DNA of 64,000 bases from NCBI GenBank assembly GCA_045647865.1, contig JAZRMW010000066.1:1-64000 (forward strand), read 5' to 3'. The notes beneath the pieces are model-generated. The model had not been told where the DNA came from. It saw only the letters and a list, made by a program, of their open reading frames with translations, and ran no database searches. Source of the stretch: Phocaeicola_A sp045647865 (GTDB taxonomy: Bacteria; Bacteroidota; Bacteroidia; Bacteroidales; Bacteroidaceae). Every line of letters starts with the position of its first letter. Position 1 is the first letter of the stretch. The position numbers and the translations under genes were made by a program. Of this stretch, positions 1 through 8,395 are shown piece by piece.

Positions 1-140
1 CCTGCTACGACCGCAACGGAAACGTCATCAAGCAGGTGGCCTCCGACGACGAGGGCAACGTCGAGGACCCCGAAGACCCGGGCAATGGCGGTGGCGGTAG
101 CACCAGCGGGGGCAATGATGATGGGAATAATCCGTTGTAA
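1..140 (+). CDS. C-terminal tail of an unidentified protein (partial)
   Basis: The reading frame from base 3 is open from the window edge to a TAA at 138-140 and encodes the last 45 residues of a protein. They begin CYDRNGNVIKQ and pass into an acidic, then Gly/Ser/Asp/Asn-rich low-complexity tail ending NNPL. Such flexible Gly-Asp tails occur on some Bacteroidota HU-like DNA-binding proteins, but no diagnostic domain is inside the window, so the family is not assigned. It converges on rlmH with a 30-nt gap. Confidence 0.5.
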   Translation, partial: CYDRNGNVIKQVASDDEGNVEDPEDPGNGGGGSTSGGNDDGNNPL

Positions 141-170
141 AGAGGGAAAACCCTCCCCTCTCTCTCTTTC

Positions 171-644
171 TCACTCATGATGATAAGGTTCGCCACGGAG
201 TATCGTCATGGCGCGATAGATTTGCTCCACAAAAATCATGCGGATCATCTGGTGGGAGAAGGTCATTTTGGAGAGTGAAATCTTCTCCGATGCCACCTGA
301 TAGATGCGCTGGGAGAAGCCGTAAGGACCACCGATGATAAACACCAATCGTTTACCCGTGGCTGATAGTTTACGCTCCATCCACGTGGCAAACTCCACGG
401 AGCGGAACTCCTTGCCATGCTCATCGAGCAACACAACGGTATCACCCGGCCCGAGAGCCTTCAGAATCAAGTCTGCCTCCTTCTCCTTCTGTTGCTCTTC
501 GGTCAGATTCTTGGTATTCTTCAACTCAGGGATTATCTCCACGTCAAACGGTATGTAGTGCTTTGTGCGCTCCACATACTCCTTGATGGCGGCTATATAA
601 TAAGATTCTACCGTCCGCCCAACGGCAAGCAGGATTGTTTTCAT
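171..644 (-). CDS. rlmH: 23S rRNA (pseudouridine1915-N3)-methyltransferase RlmH
   Basis: A 157-residue SPOUT-class methyltransferase, the usual RlmH length. It N3-methylates pseudouridine 1915 in helix 69 of 23S rRNA using S-adenosylmethionine, acting on assembled 70S ribosomes. The AdoMet-binding trefoil knot is visible in VFIIGGPYGFS, followed by the family segment ISLSKMTFSHQMIR and the C-terminal LRGEPYHHE. The start chosen (MKTILLAVGRT) lies five codons inside the longest frame because this is where the family begins. It is transcribed away from the barrel gene at 808. Confidence 0.95.
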   Translation of the reverse strand: MKTILLAVGRTVESYYIAAIKEYVERTKHYIPFDVEIIPELKNTKNLTEEQQKEKEADLILKALGPGDTVVLLDEHGKEFRSVEFATWMERKLSATGKRLVFIIGGPYGFSQRIYQVASEKISLSKMTFSHQMIRMIFVEQIYRAMTILRGEPYHHE

Positions 645-754
645 AGGGCAAAAGTACATTTATTTTGCGACATGGAGAAAGGATGGGGAAAAATAAATAT
701 CCATCGGCACATAAAATAAGTTATGATTCATTTTTCACTTTACATTTAATTCAT

Positions 755-762
755 TACCTTTG
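755..762 (+). promoter_or_regulatory. Bacteroidota -7 element for the barrel gene at 808
   Basis: TACCTTTG matches the Bacteroidota sigma-ABfr -7 consensus TAnnTTTG. It lies 46 nt upstream of the ATG, in an A+T-rich leader without a Shine-Dalgarno sequence. A T-rich stretch lies upstream where the -33 element would be. Confidence 0.6.
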
Positions 763-807
763 CCTTAAATTAACAAGATTCTTAACTATTAACAACTATC
801 TTTATTT

Positions 808-1455
808 ATGAAAAATCTGAACTACTATTTAATTACATGTTTGCTAGCATGTTCTACTATTGCTTCGGCCCAATCTGCCAATCCGAATACACCAACAACA
901 GGTTCTTCCAAAGAAAAATGGTCGGGATTGAGAGTCTCATACAAACCCATAACGGTAGAATGTGTAGGTGAAGATGATGACTTAACAGGAATATCCGTTG
1001 ACTATACTTATTCTTCCATCTTATCAGAAAACGTACCTTTGTTTGTTGAAAGCGGTCTTGGTTATCAATATTCTTATGATGAAGAAAGTGAAGAAGGCAT
1101 ACATGCAAAAATGGTGATACATTCACTGAACATCCCTCTTAAACTTGGTTACAAGCATCACCTTGATGAAAAGATTTATCTTACACCTCATGTTGGATTA
1201 AATTTAAGAGGAAATTTATCAGGAACTGTAAATGTACGCGAAGAGTATTACGGAGAAGAGGTTGAGATTGACATATTTGATGACAAAGAAATGGGCGATG
1301 CAGCATTTAAGCGCATCCAAATGGGTTGGCAAATAGGAATCGGTTTAAATCTCGGAAAGATTTATGCAGGTGTCAGCTATGGTGGAGATTTTAACGAAAT
1401 AGTAGAAGATTCGCAATTCAAAACCACCTCCATCACTTTAGGTATTAATTTCTAA
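808..1455 (+). CDS. outer-membrane beta-barrel protein (porin-like)
   Basis: A 215-residue protein with a Sec signal peptide (residues 1 to about 22, ending ASAQS) followed by alternating hydrophobic/polar strands typical of the 8-stranded OmpA/OmpX-like barrels of Bacteroidota. Examples are SGLGYQYSY, IPLKLGYKH and VSYGGDFNEIV, and the C-terminus ITLGINF ends in the aromatic residue usual for outer-membrane barrels. No ligand or enzyme motif is visible. The gene is monocistronic: its own -7 element lies upstream and a strong terminator hairpin downstream. Its base composition is more A+T-rich than the neighbouring housekeeping genes. Confidence 0.8.
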   Translation: MKNLNYYLITCLLACSTIASAQSANPNTPTTGSSKEKWSGLRVSYKPITVECVGEDDDLTGISVDYTYSSILSENVPLFVESGLGYQYSYDEESEEGIHAKMVIHSLNIPLKLGYKHHLDEKIYLTPHVGLNLRGNLSGTVNVREEYYGEEVEIDIFDDKEMGDAAFKRIQMGWQIGIGLNLGKIYAGVSYGGDFNEIVEDSQFKTTSITLGINF

Positions 1456-1526
1456 CAGGAAGTCCCCTCTATTATCCATCCGCATTTTTCACTTAACCCA
1501 ATCATTCTTCCAAATGCGGACATCAC

Positions 1527-1606
1527 AAATATAAGCATTTCCAATGCGCCGTATCACCTAAATAAAAGGTTGATTAATCGCATTCAAAATGCTTATATTT
1601 TTTTAG
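1527..1606 (+). terminator. intrinsic terminator after the barrel gene
   Basis: AAATATAAGCATTT near 1528 pairs with AAATGCTTATATTT near 1588, extended by AATGCG/CGCATT, and is followed by a T run. The arms are about 20 nt with a loop of about 30 nt. Confidence 0.6.
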
Positions 1607-1660
1607 CAAAAATGCAAATTCTATAAGACGAACCATTATTATTACAAGAAAAAGGAGGAA

Positions 1661-3127
1661 TTACAACTCCCGTGCCCCTGCATCGGGTGCTTCATCCTCT
1701 GAACGGATGCGTCCAAGGCGATCGAGGGGATAGAGATTGAGGGCATCTTCGGGATTGCCTGCACCAACGGCTTGCGATAGGGAGTCCAGTGAAAAGTCGT
1801 AGTAGAAGATGTCGGTGTCAATCGAGGGGAAATTGGTGATGCGGTTCACGTCGTGGCCCAGGGAGTCGATGCGGACACGATAGTAACGTCCATCGGGAAG
1901 GGTGTCTGCTCCGATGCTGTCTGCAGGGATGTTCAAGAGGCAATGCGAGAAGCGGAAGTTGAAGGCGAGTGTATCGACCTTATCGCGCATGAGCATCAGT
2001 TCGTTGGACGAATAGCCGGTGACAATCGAGCTACGAAAATCGGCTCGGGTGAGCGGACACCACTCGTTGCTCAGGCTGAGTGCCGCACCACGGTAGGCCC
2101 AAGGGTAGAAGTTGGCCAGCGTCGAGTGCACCACCTGCACATCGCCACCACGCACCTTGAGGCAATGGCTTCCGGCATTGGTGAGCTCGGAGTTGCCTAT
2201 CCACAAACGGCCTCCCACGGCGCTGAGGGCATTGCCCGCCACGTTGTGGATGACGGAGTTTTCAATCGTCAATTTGTTTCTATCCGAAGCGGAAGAGTCG
2301 CACCGGATACCCCAGCTTCCGCTATGGATATCCACATGGTTGAGGTAGTTGTCGAAGCTGGAGGCGCTCAAGGTGATGCCTCCCCACTGATTGTCCAAAC
2401 GGTCGTAAGGGAGATCGTCGAACATACGGTCGAGCCTGTCGCCTCGGAAAACGACAGGGCGCTCCACCGAACCCTCGGCCTTCAAGGTGCCATAGACACG
2501 CACAAAGGCTCCGTTGTGGAAATGGAGGCGCACGCCTTCGGAGAGGCTGAGGGTGGCATTGCTATCCACCACCAGGCTATCGTACACCACGTGAGGGCGC
2601 TCGCCCGTGAGGGTGGTATCTGTGGAGAAGACGGTGCCACGGAGCACGATCATATCCTGTCCGTAAGCCTCGAGCTGCACCTGTTGGCAAATGCCACTCT
2701 GCAAAAGAAACTGGAGGGAGTCGCGGAGCAGGAAGGGGTTGTCCTCGTTGCGAGGGTCAACGGTGACCTCGACAAAGACATAGAGGCTATCGTCATCGCG
2801 CACCTCCACATCGGTGAACTCCGTACCACTCAATCCATCGACATTAACACGGAAACCCGTCTCTCCCCTACCCGCCAAACGGATGGAGGAGAGCATCATG
2901 GGCTCGTCGCCACGGTTATAGACCTTGAAGAGTTGGGTGGCGGAGCCAATGGTGGTGAATACGGTATCGAACCGGATAGTGTCTGCGGAAAATGCCAACA
3001 GGGCGGAAGGAGAGGTGGTGTATGCCTCGTCATCATCGCACGAGGCCATGAAGAGGGACAACGACATCAGCAAGGGGAGCATCCATACACCTATCAGATG
3101 TATAGCAGGGTATCTTCTTCTTTTCAT
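1661..3127 (-). CDS. parallel beta-helix (choice-of-anchor-Q-like) lipoprotein
   Basis: A 488-residue predicted lipoprotein: basic N-terminus, hydrophobic segment and lipobox SLFMASC near residue 29, with acidic residues (DDDE) after the Cys that in Bacteroides favour surface export. Residues about 45-150 form an immunoglobulin-like segment (FSADTIRFDTVFTTIGS). The rest is a right-handed parallel beta-helix with short repeating rungs (NSVIHNVAGNALSAVGG, NSELTNAGSHCLKVRGG). The end, YPLDRLGRIRSEDEAPDAGA, is the C-terminal signature of choice-of-anchor-Q proteins. The substrate is unknown. A 1.4-kb open frame on the opposite strand is a codon-bias shadow. Confidence 0.8.
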   Translation of the reverse strand: MKRRRYPAIHLIGVWMLPLLMSLSLFMASCDDDEAYTTSPSALLAFSADTIRFDTVFTTIGSATQLFKVYNRGDEPMMLSSIRLAGRGETGFRVNVDGLSGTEFTDVEVRDDDSLYVFVEVTVDPRNEDNPFLLRDSLQFLLQSGICQQVQLEAYGQDMIVLRGTVFSTDTTLTGERPHVVYDSLVVDSNATLSLSEGVRLHFHNGAFVRVYGTLKAEGSVERPVVFRGDRLDRMFDDLPYDRLDNQWGGITLSASSFDNYLNHVDIHSGSWGIRCDSSASDRNKLTIENSVIHNVAGNALSAVGGRLWIGNSELTNAGSHCLKVRGGDVQVVHSTLANFYPWAYRGAALSLSNEWCPLTRADFRSSIVTGYSSNELMLMRDKVDTLAFNFRFSHCLLNIPADSIGADTLPDGRYYRVRIDSLGHDVNRITNFPSIDTDIFYYDFSLDSLSQAVGAGNPEDALNLYPLDRLGRIRSEDEAPDAGAREL

Positions 3128-3187
3128 ATTCGAGGGTTATTCTTCTATAAGGAGAATAACGGAAAAATAGGGGGGATATTATATGGG

Positions 3188-3570
3188 GGGATTTTTTTAG
3201 GAGAGGATTTCAGGAGTTTCTTCAGGAGTGCAGGAAAGTCTTTTAGGAGTGCAGGAGTGTAGGAGTGACGCTTCGCTTAGGAGTTCAGACGATAGTTTCG
3301 ACTATGAAGAACAGGGGGAACGCATGCAAGTCTGTCCTGAGGATACCGAAGGATTTGTGAACGTGAACTGTAGGGGTGCCCCTTGTGGGTACCCAATGAA
3401 ACGTGCCACATCAATCATCGGGCCCCCACAAGGGATGCCCCTACAGTGGGCGAAAGCAGAGCGAATATGCAAGCAGCACTATCGTCTGAACTCCTAAGCG
3501 AAGCGTCACTCCTACACTCCTGAACTCCTTAAAAATCTCCTGAACTCGTAAAAATCCTCTCCTAAAAACC
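3188..3570. repeat. nested long inverted repeat filling the gap between lipoprotein gene and ridA
   Basis: This gene-free stretch folds on itself. The 50-nt arm 3245-3295 (AGGAGTGCAGGAGTGTAGG onward) is nearly the exact reverse complement of 3479-3528. The flanks 3188-3244 and 3529-3570 (TTTTTAGGAGAGGATTT and its complement) extend it. Inside, CTGTAGGGGTGCCCCTTG at 3368 pairs with the complement at 3425-3446. The arms are built from iterations of AGGAGT. No credible gene lies within. Confidence 0.8.
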
Positions 3571-3951
3571 TCATCCCTTCACGGCAATGCTCTCAATCTC
3601 TACCAAAGCACCCTTGGGGAGTTGCTTCACGGCAAAGGCTGAACGGGCAGGGAAAGCTCCGCTGAAGTAAGAGGCATACACCTCGTTCATCTCTACGAAC
3701 ATGGAGATGTCGGCCAAGAAGACGGTGGTCTTCACCACGTTGTCCATCGTCAAGCCTGCTTCGGCAAGCACGGCCTTGATGTTCTCAAACACTTGGGTAG
3801 TCTGCTCCTTGATGCCACCCTCTACCACATCGCCCGTAGCGGGATTCACAGGAATCTGACCTGAGAGGAATACCATGTTGCCTACCTCTATCGCCTGGCT
3901 ATAAGGACCGATAGCCGCGGGTGCATTGGGGGTTGAAATAACTTTTTTCAT
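3571..3951 (-). CDS. ridA: RidA family reactive intermediate/imine deaminase
   Basis: A 126-residue cytosolic trimeric RidA/YjgF/UK114 protein of normal family length. RidA hydrolyses reactive 2-aminoacrylate and other enamine/imine intermediates released by PLP enzymes such as threonine dehydratase, giving 2-ketoacids and ammonia. Visible signatures are NAPAAIGPYSQAI near the N-terminus, VFLSGQIP, and the C-terminal PARSAFAVKQLPKGALVEIE carrying the catalytic Arg and the Glu of the active site between subunits. The start is preceded by an A/T-rich leader. It is transcribed alone, with the long inverted repeat just downstream. Confidence 0.95.
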   Translation of the reverse strand: MKKVISTPNAPAAIGPYSQAIEVGNMVFLSGQIPVNPATGDVVEGGIKEQTTQVFENIKAVLAEAGLTMDNVVKTTVFLADISMFVEMNEVYASYFSGAFPARSAFAVKQLPKGALVEIESIAVKG

Positions 3952-4136
3952 ATACGTACTTTTTTTATTAAATAATGAATAAAATTAATGTAAAATTGGC
4001 GCTAAATTACAGATTTCTGAAACGAAAACATGAACAATTGGCCGAGATTTACGTTCATTTAACATCAAAAGTGGCTTCAACGCAAAAAATCCAAGAAAAA
4101 TTTGAAGAAAAAAGATGAAATATGCAAAAATATGAC

Positions 4137-4144
4137 TACTTTTG
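4137..4144 (+). promoter_or_regulatory. -7 element upstream of rho, with a long leader
   Basis: TACTTTTG fits TAnnTTTG. If used, the rho transcript would carry a leader of about 165 nt (to the ATG at 4319), unusually long for this window. The gap 3952-4318 otherwise contains only A+T-rich sequence and no credible gene. Confidence 0.5.
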
Positions 4145-4318
4145 CAGAGTCAAAAAGAAGTAAGGGCAAACATCAAAGGGCCCTACCTATTATTTTCAAC
4201 CATTTAAGAATAACAAATCAATCTATCCAGCCTTTTATTTTCATCTATATGGATATCCTTGCGAGCGTGCAAGATATGCATACGAGGTACAAAACGGCTG
4301 AAAATACACTATTTTTTT

Positions 4319-6328
4319 ATGTACAACATCATCCAACTTAGAGAAAAGGAGTTGAACGAGTTGCAGGAAATCGCCAAGGAATTGGGCATCAAGAAAGCCA
4401 ACAATTTCGAAAAGGACGAGCTCGTTTATAAGATTCTGGACGAACAGGCCATTGCCGGTGCCGCCCAAAAAACAGCTTCTGAATCCACAAAAAAACGTTC
4501 GCGAGTGACCGTAAAACAAGGTGCCGGACGAGTATATACCGCCTCACAAGACAAAGCTGAAAAAATCGAAGAACCCAAGAAAATGGTCATCGCTATGCCT
4601 GCGGAAGAGAGCGAAGCACCCGTGAAGGAGGAAACCCCGAAGGAAGAACCCGTTGTTGCTACACCTGTCGAAGAGGCTCCCGCCCCCAAGAAAAGAGGAC
4701 GCAAGCCGGGTAGCAAGAACAAACCCAAGGCCGAAACAGAGGAAGAGAAAGCACCTGAAACGGAGGTAGAAGCTACCGAGGAGAAAACCACCGAAGAGGT
4801 TCCTGCACCCAAGGCGGAAGAGGCTACTGAAGCGCCCAAGGAAGAGGCTGAAAAAGTAGAAGAAAATACCGTACAAGCAGAAGAACCTAAAAAGGAAGAG
4901 GAAAAGACAACCGAAACCCTTCCAAACAAGGAGCAGGAAAACAACAAGAAGAAATCATCCATCAATGATGATCTACCCGAATTCTTGTTCAAAAATCCAT
5001 ACGCAACGGAAGACTTTATCCCCATTGAGGACCTTCCGTCCGAAGGCAACCTGGAAATCCCCGAAGAACTCTTCGGCAAATTCGAGTCCTCCAAAATCAC
5101 TCCCCCTGAATCCAAACAAACCAATGCCCCCCGACAGGTGGTAGAAGAGTTCCCCGACTATTTCGAAGGCAAGATACCTACCCCACCACAACCGGAAAAG
5201 GTATATGATTTCGAAGGCATCCTTAACGGTACGGGCGTACTCGAAATCATGAGCGACGGATACGGATTCCTCCGTTCGGCCGACTACAACTACCTCTCTT
5301 CGCCCGACGACATCTACGTGTCTCAGGCACAAATCAAACTCTACGGATTGAAGACTGGCGATGTCATCGAAGGACCCATCCGTCCGCCCAAGGAAGGCGA
5401 GAAGTACTTCCCCCTGGTGAAGGTGACCAAAATCAATGGAAAGAGCCCCTCAGTCGTGCGCGACCGTGTACCTTTCGAACACCTCACTCCCCTCTTCCCC
5501 GATGAGAAATTCAGACTCTGCACCGGACGGGGTGATAACCTCTCGGCCCGTGTCGTTGACATGTTCGCCCCCATCGGTAAGGGACAACGTGCACTCATCG
5601 TGGCCCAACCCAAGACAGGTAAGACCATCCTGATGAAGGACATTGCCAACGCCATTGCAGCCAACCACCCCGAAGCCTACATGATCATGCTCCTCATCGA
5701 CGAACGCCCCGAGGAGGTGACCGACATGGCACGTAGCGTCAATGCCGAGGTTATCGCCTCAACCTTCGACGAACCTGCCGAACGCCACGTGAAAATTGCG
5801 GGCATCGTCCTCGAGAAGGCCAAGCGCATGGTAGAGTGCGGACACGATGTGGTCATCTTCCTTGACTCCATCACCCGTCTGGCACGAGCCTACAACACCG
5901 TATCGCCTGCATCGGGCAAGGTGCTCTCGGGTGGTGTGGACGCCAATGCCCTGCACAAGCCTAAACGCTTCTTCGGTGCCGCACGTAATATCGAAGGCGG
6001 AGGTTCGCTCACCATTATCGCCACCGCCCTCATCGACACCGGCTCGAAGATGGACGAGGTCATCTTCGAAGAGTTCAAGGGTACGGGTAACATGGAGCTT
6101 CAGCTCGACCGAAACCTCTCGAACAAGCGCATCTTCCCTGCGGTCAACATTGTGGCATCCAGCACACGTCGCGACGACCTCTTGCACGACAAGACAACGC
6201 TCGACCGCATGTGGATTCTCCGCAAGAACCTGACGGACATGAACCCCATCGAGGCCATGGATTTCGTCAAAGGACGCCTCGAAAACACGCGCGACAACGA
6301 AGAGTTCCTCATGAGCATGAATTCGTAA
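4319..6328 (+). CDS. rho: transcription termination factor Rho with long disordered insertion
   Basis: A 669-residue hexameric RNA helicase that ends transcription by loading on untranslated RNA. Order: Rho_N helical domain (residues 1-45, MYNIIQLREKELNELQEIAK); a Lys/Glu/Pro/Ala-rich low-complexity region to about 230 with repeated PKEE/EEAP/KKRGRKPGSK elements; the OB-fold RNA-binding domain (VLEIMSDGYGFLRSADYNY); and the RecA-like ATPase with Walker A AQPKTGKT, Walker B VVIFLDSITRLARAYN, and the Q- and R-loop region. E. coli Rho is about 419 residues, so the insertion accounts for the extra length. Such insertions are typical of Bacteroidota, and in B. thetaiotaomicron the Rho disordered region has been reported to drive phase separation. 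The ATG at 4319 is chosen because the Rho_N domain starts there. Confidence 0.97.
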   Translation: MYNIIQLREKELNELQEIAKELGIKKANNFEKDELVYKILDEQAIAGAAQKTASESTKKRSRVTVKQGAGRVYTASQDKAEKIEEPKKMVIAMPAEESEAPVKEETPKEEPVVATPVEEAPAPKKRGRKPGSKNKPKAETEEEKAPETEVEATEEKTTEEVPAPKAEEATEAPKEEAEKVEENTVQAEEPKKEEEKTTETLPNKEQENNKKKSSINDDLPEFLFKNPYATEDFIPIEDLPSEGNLEIPEELFGKFESSKITPPESKQTNAPRQVVEEFPDYFEGKIPTPPQPEKVYDFEGILNGTGVLEIMSDGYGFLRSADYNYLSSPDDIYVSQAQIKLYGLKTGDVIEGPIRPPKEGEKYFPLVKVTKINGKSPSVVRDRVPFEHLTPLFPDEKFRLCTGRGDNLSARVVDMFAPIGKGQRALIVAQPKTGKTILMKDIANAIAANHPEAYMIMLLIDERPEEVTDMARSVNAEVIASTFDEPAERHVKIAGIVLEKAKRMVECGHDVVIFLDSITRLARAYNTVSPASGKVLSGGVDANALHKPKRFFGAARNIEGGGSLTIIATALIDTGSKMDEVIFEEFKGTGNMELQLDRNLSNKRIFPAVNIVASSTRRDDLLHDKTTLDRMWILRKNLTDMNPIEAMDFVKGRLENTRDNEEFLMSMNS

Positions 6329-6372
6329 AAGCCTTTCAGCGAGCATAAACTCGTAAGTTTTTAGCGAATCAT

Positions 6373-6427
6373 TAAAAAAAGAGTGAAGAACCCAGTTCAT
6401 AAATCCTGAATTCTTCACTCTTTTTAT
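6373..6427. terminator. bidirectional terminator between rho and the DUF3127 gene
   Basis: AAAAAAAGAGTGAAGAA pairs with TTCTTCACTCTTTTT. An A run precedes and a T run follows, so it can stop transcription from both convergent genes. Confidence 0.85.
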
Positions 6428-6444
6428 TTTTCATATTTTCCTTA

Positions 6445-6828
6445 TCAGAAGGGCAGGTCGTCCTTCTCGTCACCAGCCGAGAAATCTACTGGAGCTGCTG
6501 ATACAGGGGGGAAAGGAGCCGCATTTTCTCCTACAGGTTGTGCAACAGGAGCCTGAGCACCTACACGCTCCACCTTCCAGGCACGGATGTCGTTGAACCA
6601 ACGATCCTGCCACTGGCGACAATCGATGTCGAACGATACGGTAAGCTCTTCGCCTAACTGAATATTGAATTGTTCAATCTTGTCGGCACCAAACAGATTG
6701 AAACACATCTTACGGGGATACTGGTCGTGTGTCTCCAATACATACTCTTGTGTCTTCCAAGGGTTACCAGTTCTTGACACTCCCTCTCGTGCGGGGAGCA
6801 CTGCAATTATTTTTCCACTTAATTCCAT
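6445..6828 (-). CDS. DUF3127 single-stranded-DNA-binding-like protein
   Basis: A 127-residue protein of the Bacteroidota DUF3127 family. Residues 1-90 form a compact OB-fold-like domain (MELSGKIIAVLPAREGVSR, ISWQ-type strands RQWQDRWFNDIRAWKVERV). Residues 91-120 are a flexible Pro/Ala/Gln linker, and the protein ends GDEKDDLPF. That acidic, Phe-terminated tip resembles the C-terminal peptide by which SSB proteins recruit repair enzymes. A role on single-stranded nucleic acid is therefore inferred, not shown. It converges on rho and is expressed alone, divergent from dnaN. Confidence 0.75.
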   Translation of the reverse strand: MELSGKIIAVLPAREGVSRTGNPWKTQEYVLETHDQYPRKMCFNLFGADKIEQFNIQLGEELTVSFDIDCRQWQDRWFNDIRAWKVERVGAQAPVAQPVGENAAPFPPVSAAPVDFSAGDEKDDLPF

Positions 6829-6895
6829 GACTATACTTTAAATTTTTCGCGAAAGTACTACTTTATTTCAAAGAAAACGAATTTTTCTTCACCTT

Positions 6896-6930
6896 TTTGC
6901 AAGAGATACACAAAGTTTTTCGTACCTTTG
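6896..6930 (+). promoter_or_regulatory. promoter of the dnaN cluster
   Basis: TTTG at 6896-6899 (-33) and TACCTTTG at 6923-6930 (-7), separated by 23 nt, match the Bacteroidota consensus. The leader of about 160 nt downstream is packed with GAGCTACGAGTGATGAGC-type repeats. Confidence 0.65.
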
Positions 6931-6947
6931 TCACATATTACGAGCTA

Positions 6948-7050
6948 CGAGTGATGAGCTACAAGTAATGAGCGATGAGTGATGAGCGACAAGATGCAAG
7001 TGATAATTGACAAGATGCAATGAACTCCTAAGCGAAGCGTCACTCCTGAA
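6948..7050 (+). repeat. spacer repeats ahead of dnaN (GAGCTACGAGTGATGAG family plus AAGCGAAGCGTCACTCC family)
   Basis: Imperfect iterations of GAGCTACGAGTGATGAGC, AGCTACAAGTAATGAGC and AGTGATGAGCGACAAG are followed by GAACTCCTAAGCGAAGCGTC, the same phrase found in the inverted repeat at 3245-3528. They lie in the probable 5' leader of dnaN. Confidence 0.75.
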
Positions 7051-7094
7051 CTCAAAAAAAATGAAATTATACATAACAAATAAGAATTAACCAT

Positions 7095-8219
7095 ATGAAA
7101 TTTATTGTATCAAGCACCGGGCTATTCAGTCATCTGCAAGCCATCGGTCGAGTTATCAACTCGAAGAACACACTCCCAATCCTTGACTGCTTCCTTTTGG
7201 AATTGAATGACGGATTATTGTCATTGACCGCATCTGACAACGAGACAACCATGTCAACCTCTATTGAGGTGGCTGAAAACGATGGGAATTGTCGCTTTGC
7301 CATCAATGCCAAGACCATCCTGGATGCCTTGAAGGAGATTCCCGAACAACCGTTGACTTTTGACTTCAACCCCGACACACTCGAACTCCTTGTGCAATAT
7401 ATGAACGGACGCTATAGTGTGATGGCACAAAATGCGGAAGAATATCCCATCCCCTTGACTTTGGGCGAAAGTGCCGTGCATGTGGAGATGGAAGCAGCCA
7501 CCTTGCTGAACGGTATCAACCGTGCCATCTTCGCTACTGCTGATGATGAACTGCGCCCCGTGATGAACGGTATCTATTTCGACATCACCACCGAGGACAT
7601 CACCATGGTGGCTTCGGACGGACACAAGTTGGTACGCAACAAGAACTTCGCCACCAAAGGCAACGAAAAGGCGGCCTTCATCCTGCCCAAGAAACCTGCC
7701 ACCCTGTTGAAAAACCTGCTGGGTAAAGAACAAGGAATCGTGAGCATCGACTTCGATGACCGTAACGCCACCTTCACCATGCCCAACTACCGCATGGTCT
7801 GCCGACTGATTGAGGGACGTTACCCGAACTACAACTCGGTAATTCCTCAAAACAATCCTCACAAGGTAACTGTCGACCGTACCATCCTGTTGAGTGCACT
7901 CAAGCGCGTGTCGGTCTTCTCTTCTCAAGCAAGCAGCCTTATCAAGCTCCGCCTTCAGGACAACCAATTGGTGCTCTCAGGACAGGACATCGACTTCTCA
8001 ACCTCTGCCGAAGAGAGCCTCAATTGCAGCTATGCCGGTTCACCCATGAGCATCGGTTTCAAAGCCACATTCCTCATCGATATCCTGAACAATCTCTCAG
8101 GACAGGACGTAATCATCGAATTGGCTGACCCCTCACGTGCCGGAGTACTCGTACCTGCCGAACAGGAAGAGAACGAAGACCTGCTGATGCTGCTCATGCC
8201 CATGATGCTGAATGATTAA
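7095..8219 (+). CDS. dnaN: DNA polymerase III beta sliding clamp DnaN
   Basis: A 374-residue processivity clamp, full family length, with three successive clamp domains. It dimerises into a ring around DNA and tethers Pol III, MutS, ligase and other partners. The N-terminus MKFIVSSTGLFSHLQAIGRV, the central domain VMNGIYFDI...MVASDGHKLV and the C-terminal LLMLLMPMMLND are characteristic; the C-terminus contributes to the client-binding pocket. It leads a plus-strand run of replication, repair and CoA genes and has a good upstream promoter. Confidence 0.98.
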   Translation: MKFIVSSTGLFSHLQAIGRVINSKNTLPILDCFLLELNDGLLSLTASDNETTMSTSIEVAENDGNCRFAINAKTILDALKEIPEQPLTFDFNPDTLELLVQYMNGRYSVMAQNAEEYPIPLTLGESAVHVEMEAATLLNGINRAIFATADDELRPVMNGIYFDITTEDITMVASDGHKLVRNKNFATKGNEKAAFILPKKPATLLKNLLGKEQGIVSIDFDDRNATFTMPNYRMVCRLIEGRYPNYNSVIPQNNPHKVTVDRTILLSALKRVSVFSSQASSLIKLRLQDNQLVLSGQDIDFSTSAEESLNCSYAGSPMSIGFKATFLIDILNNLSGQDVIIELADPSRAGVLVPAEQEENEDLLMLLMPMMLND

Positions 8220-8261
8220 AACAAGCATCTATACATTCAAGGTGGCATCATAAACCTTTCA

Positions 8262-8345
8262 TCCGCAAATGACGCAGATGACACAGATTATTGATTACTT
8301 ATATCCGCATGGCTATAATTTATCTGCGTTATCTGCGTCATCTGT
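8262..8345. repeat. inverted-repeat phrase between dnaN and the exonuclease gene
   Basis: TGACGCAGATGACACAGAT pairs with ATCTGCGTCATCTGTG across about 40 nt, with an extra iteration (TATCTGCGTTATCTGCGTC). No gene and no T run follow, so this is a repeat hairpin and not a plain terminator. Confidence 0.7.
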
Positions 8346-8395
8346 GAATGAAGAGTTCAAGGTTTTTACCTGATATACTAAATCATAGCAAACAA

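Noticed and set aside
1853..3262. 469-codon open frame on the plus strand
   Set aside because: It is fully antisense to the beta-helix lipoprotein, has no domain-like content or signal and is explained by codon bias of the real gene; the lipoprotein has signal peptide and family signature.
4426..5124. Ser-rich 232-codon frame opposite rho
   Set aside because: It mirrors the low-complexity Glu/Lys/Pro region of rho; no independent evidence.
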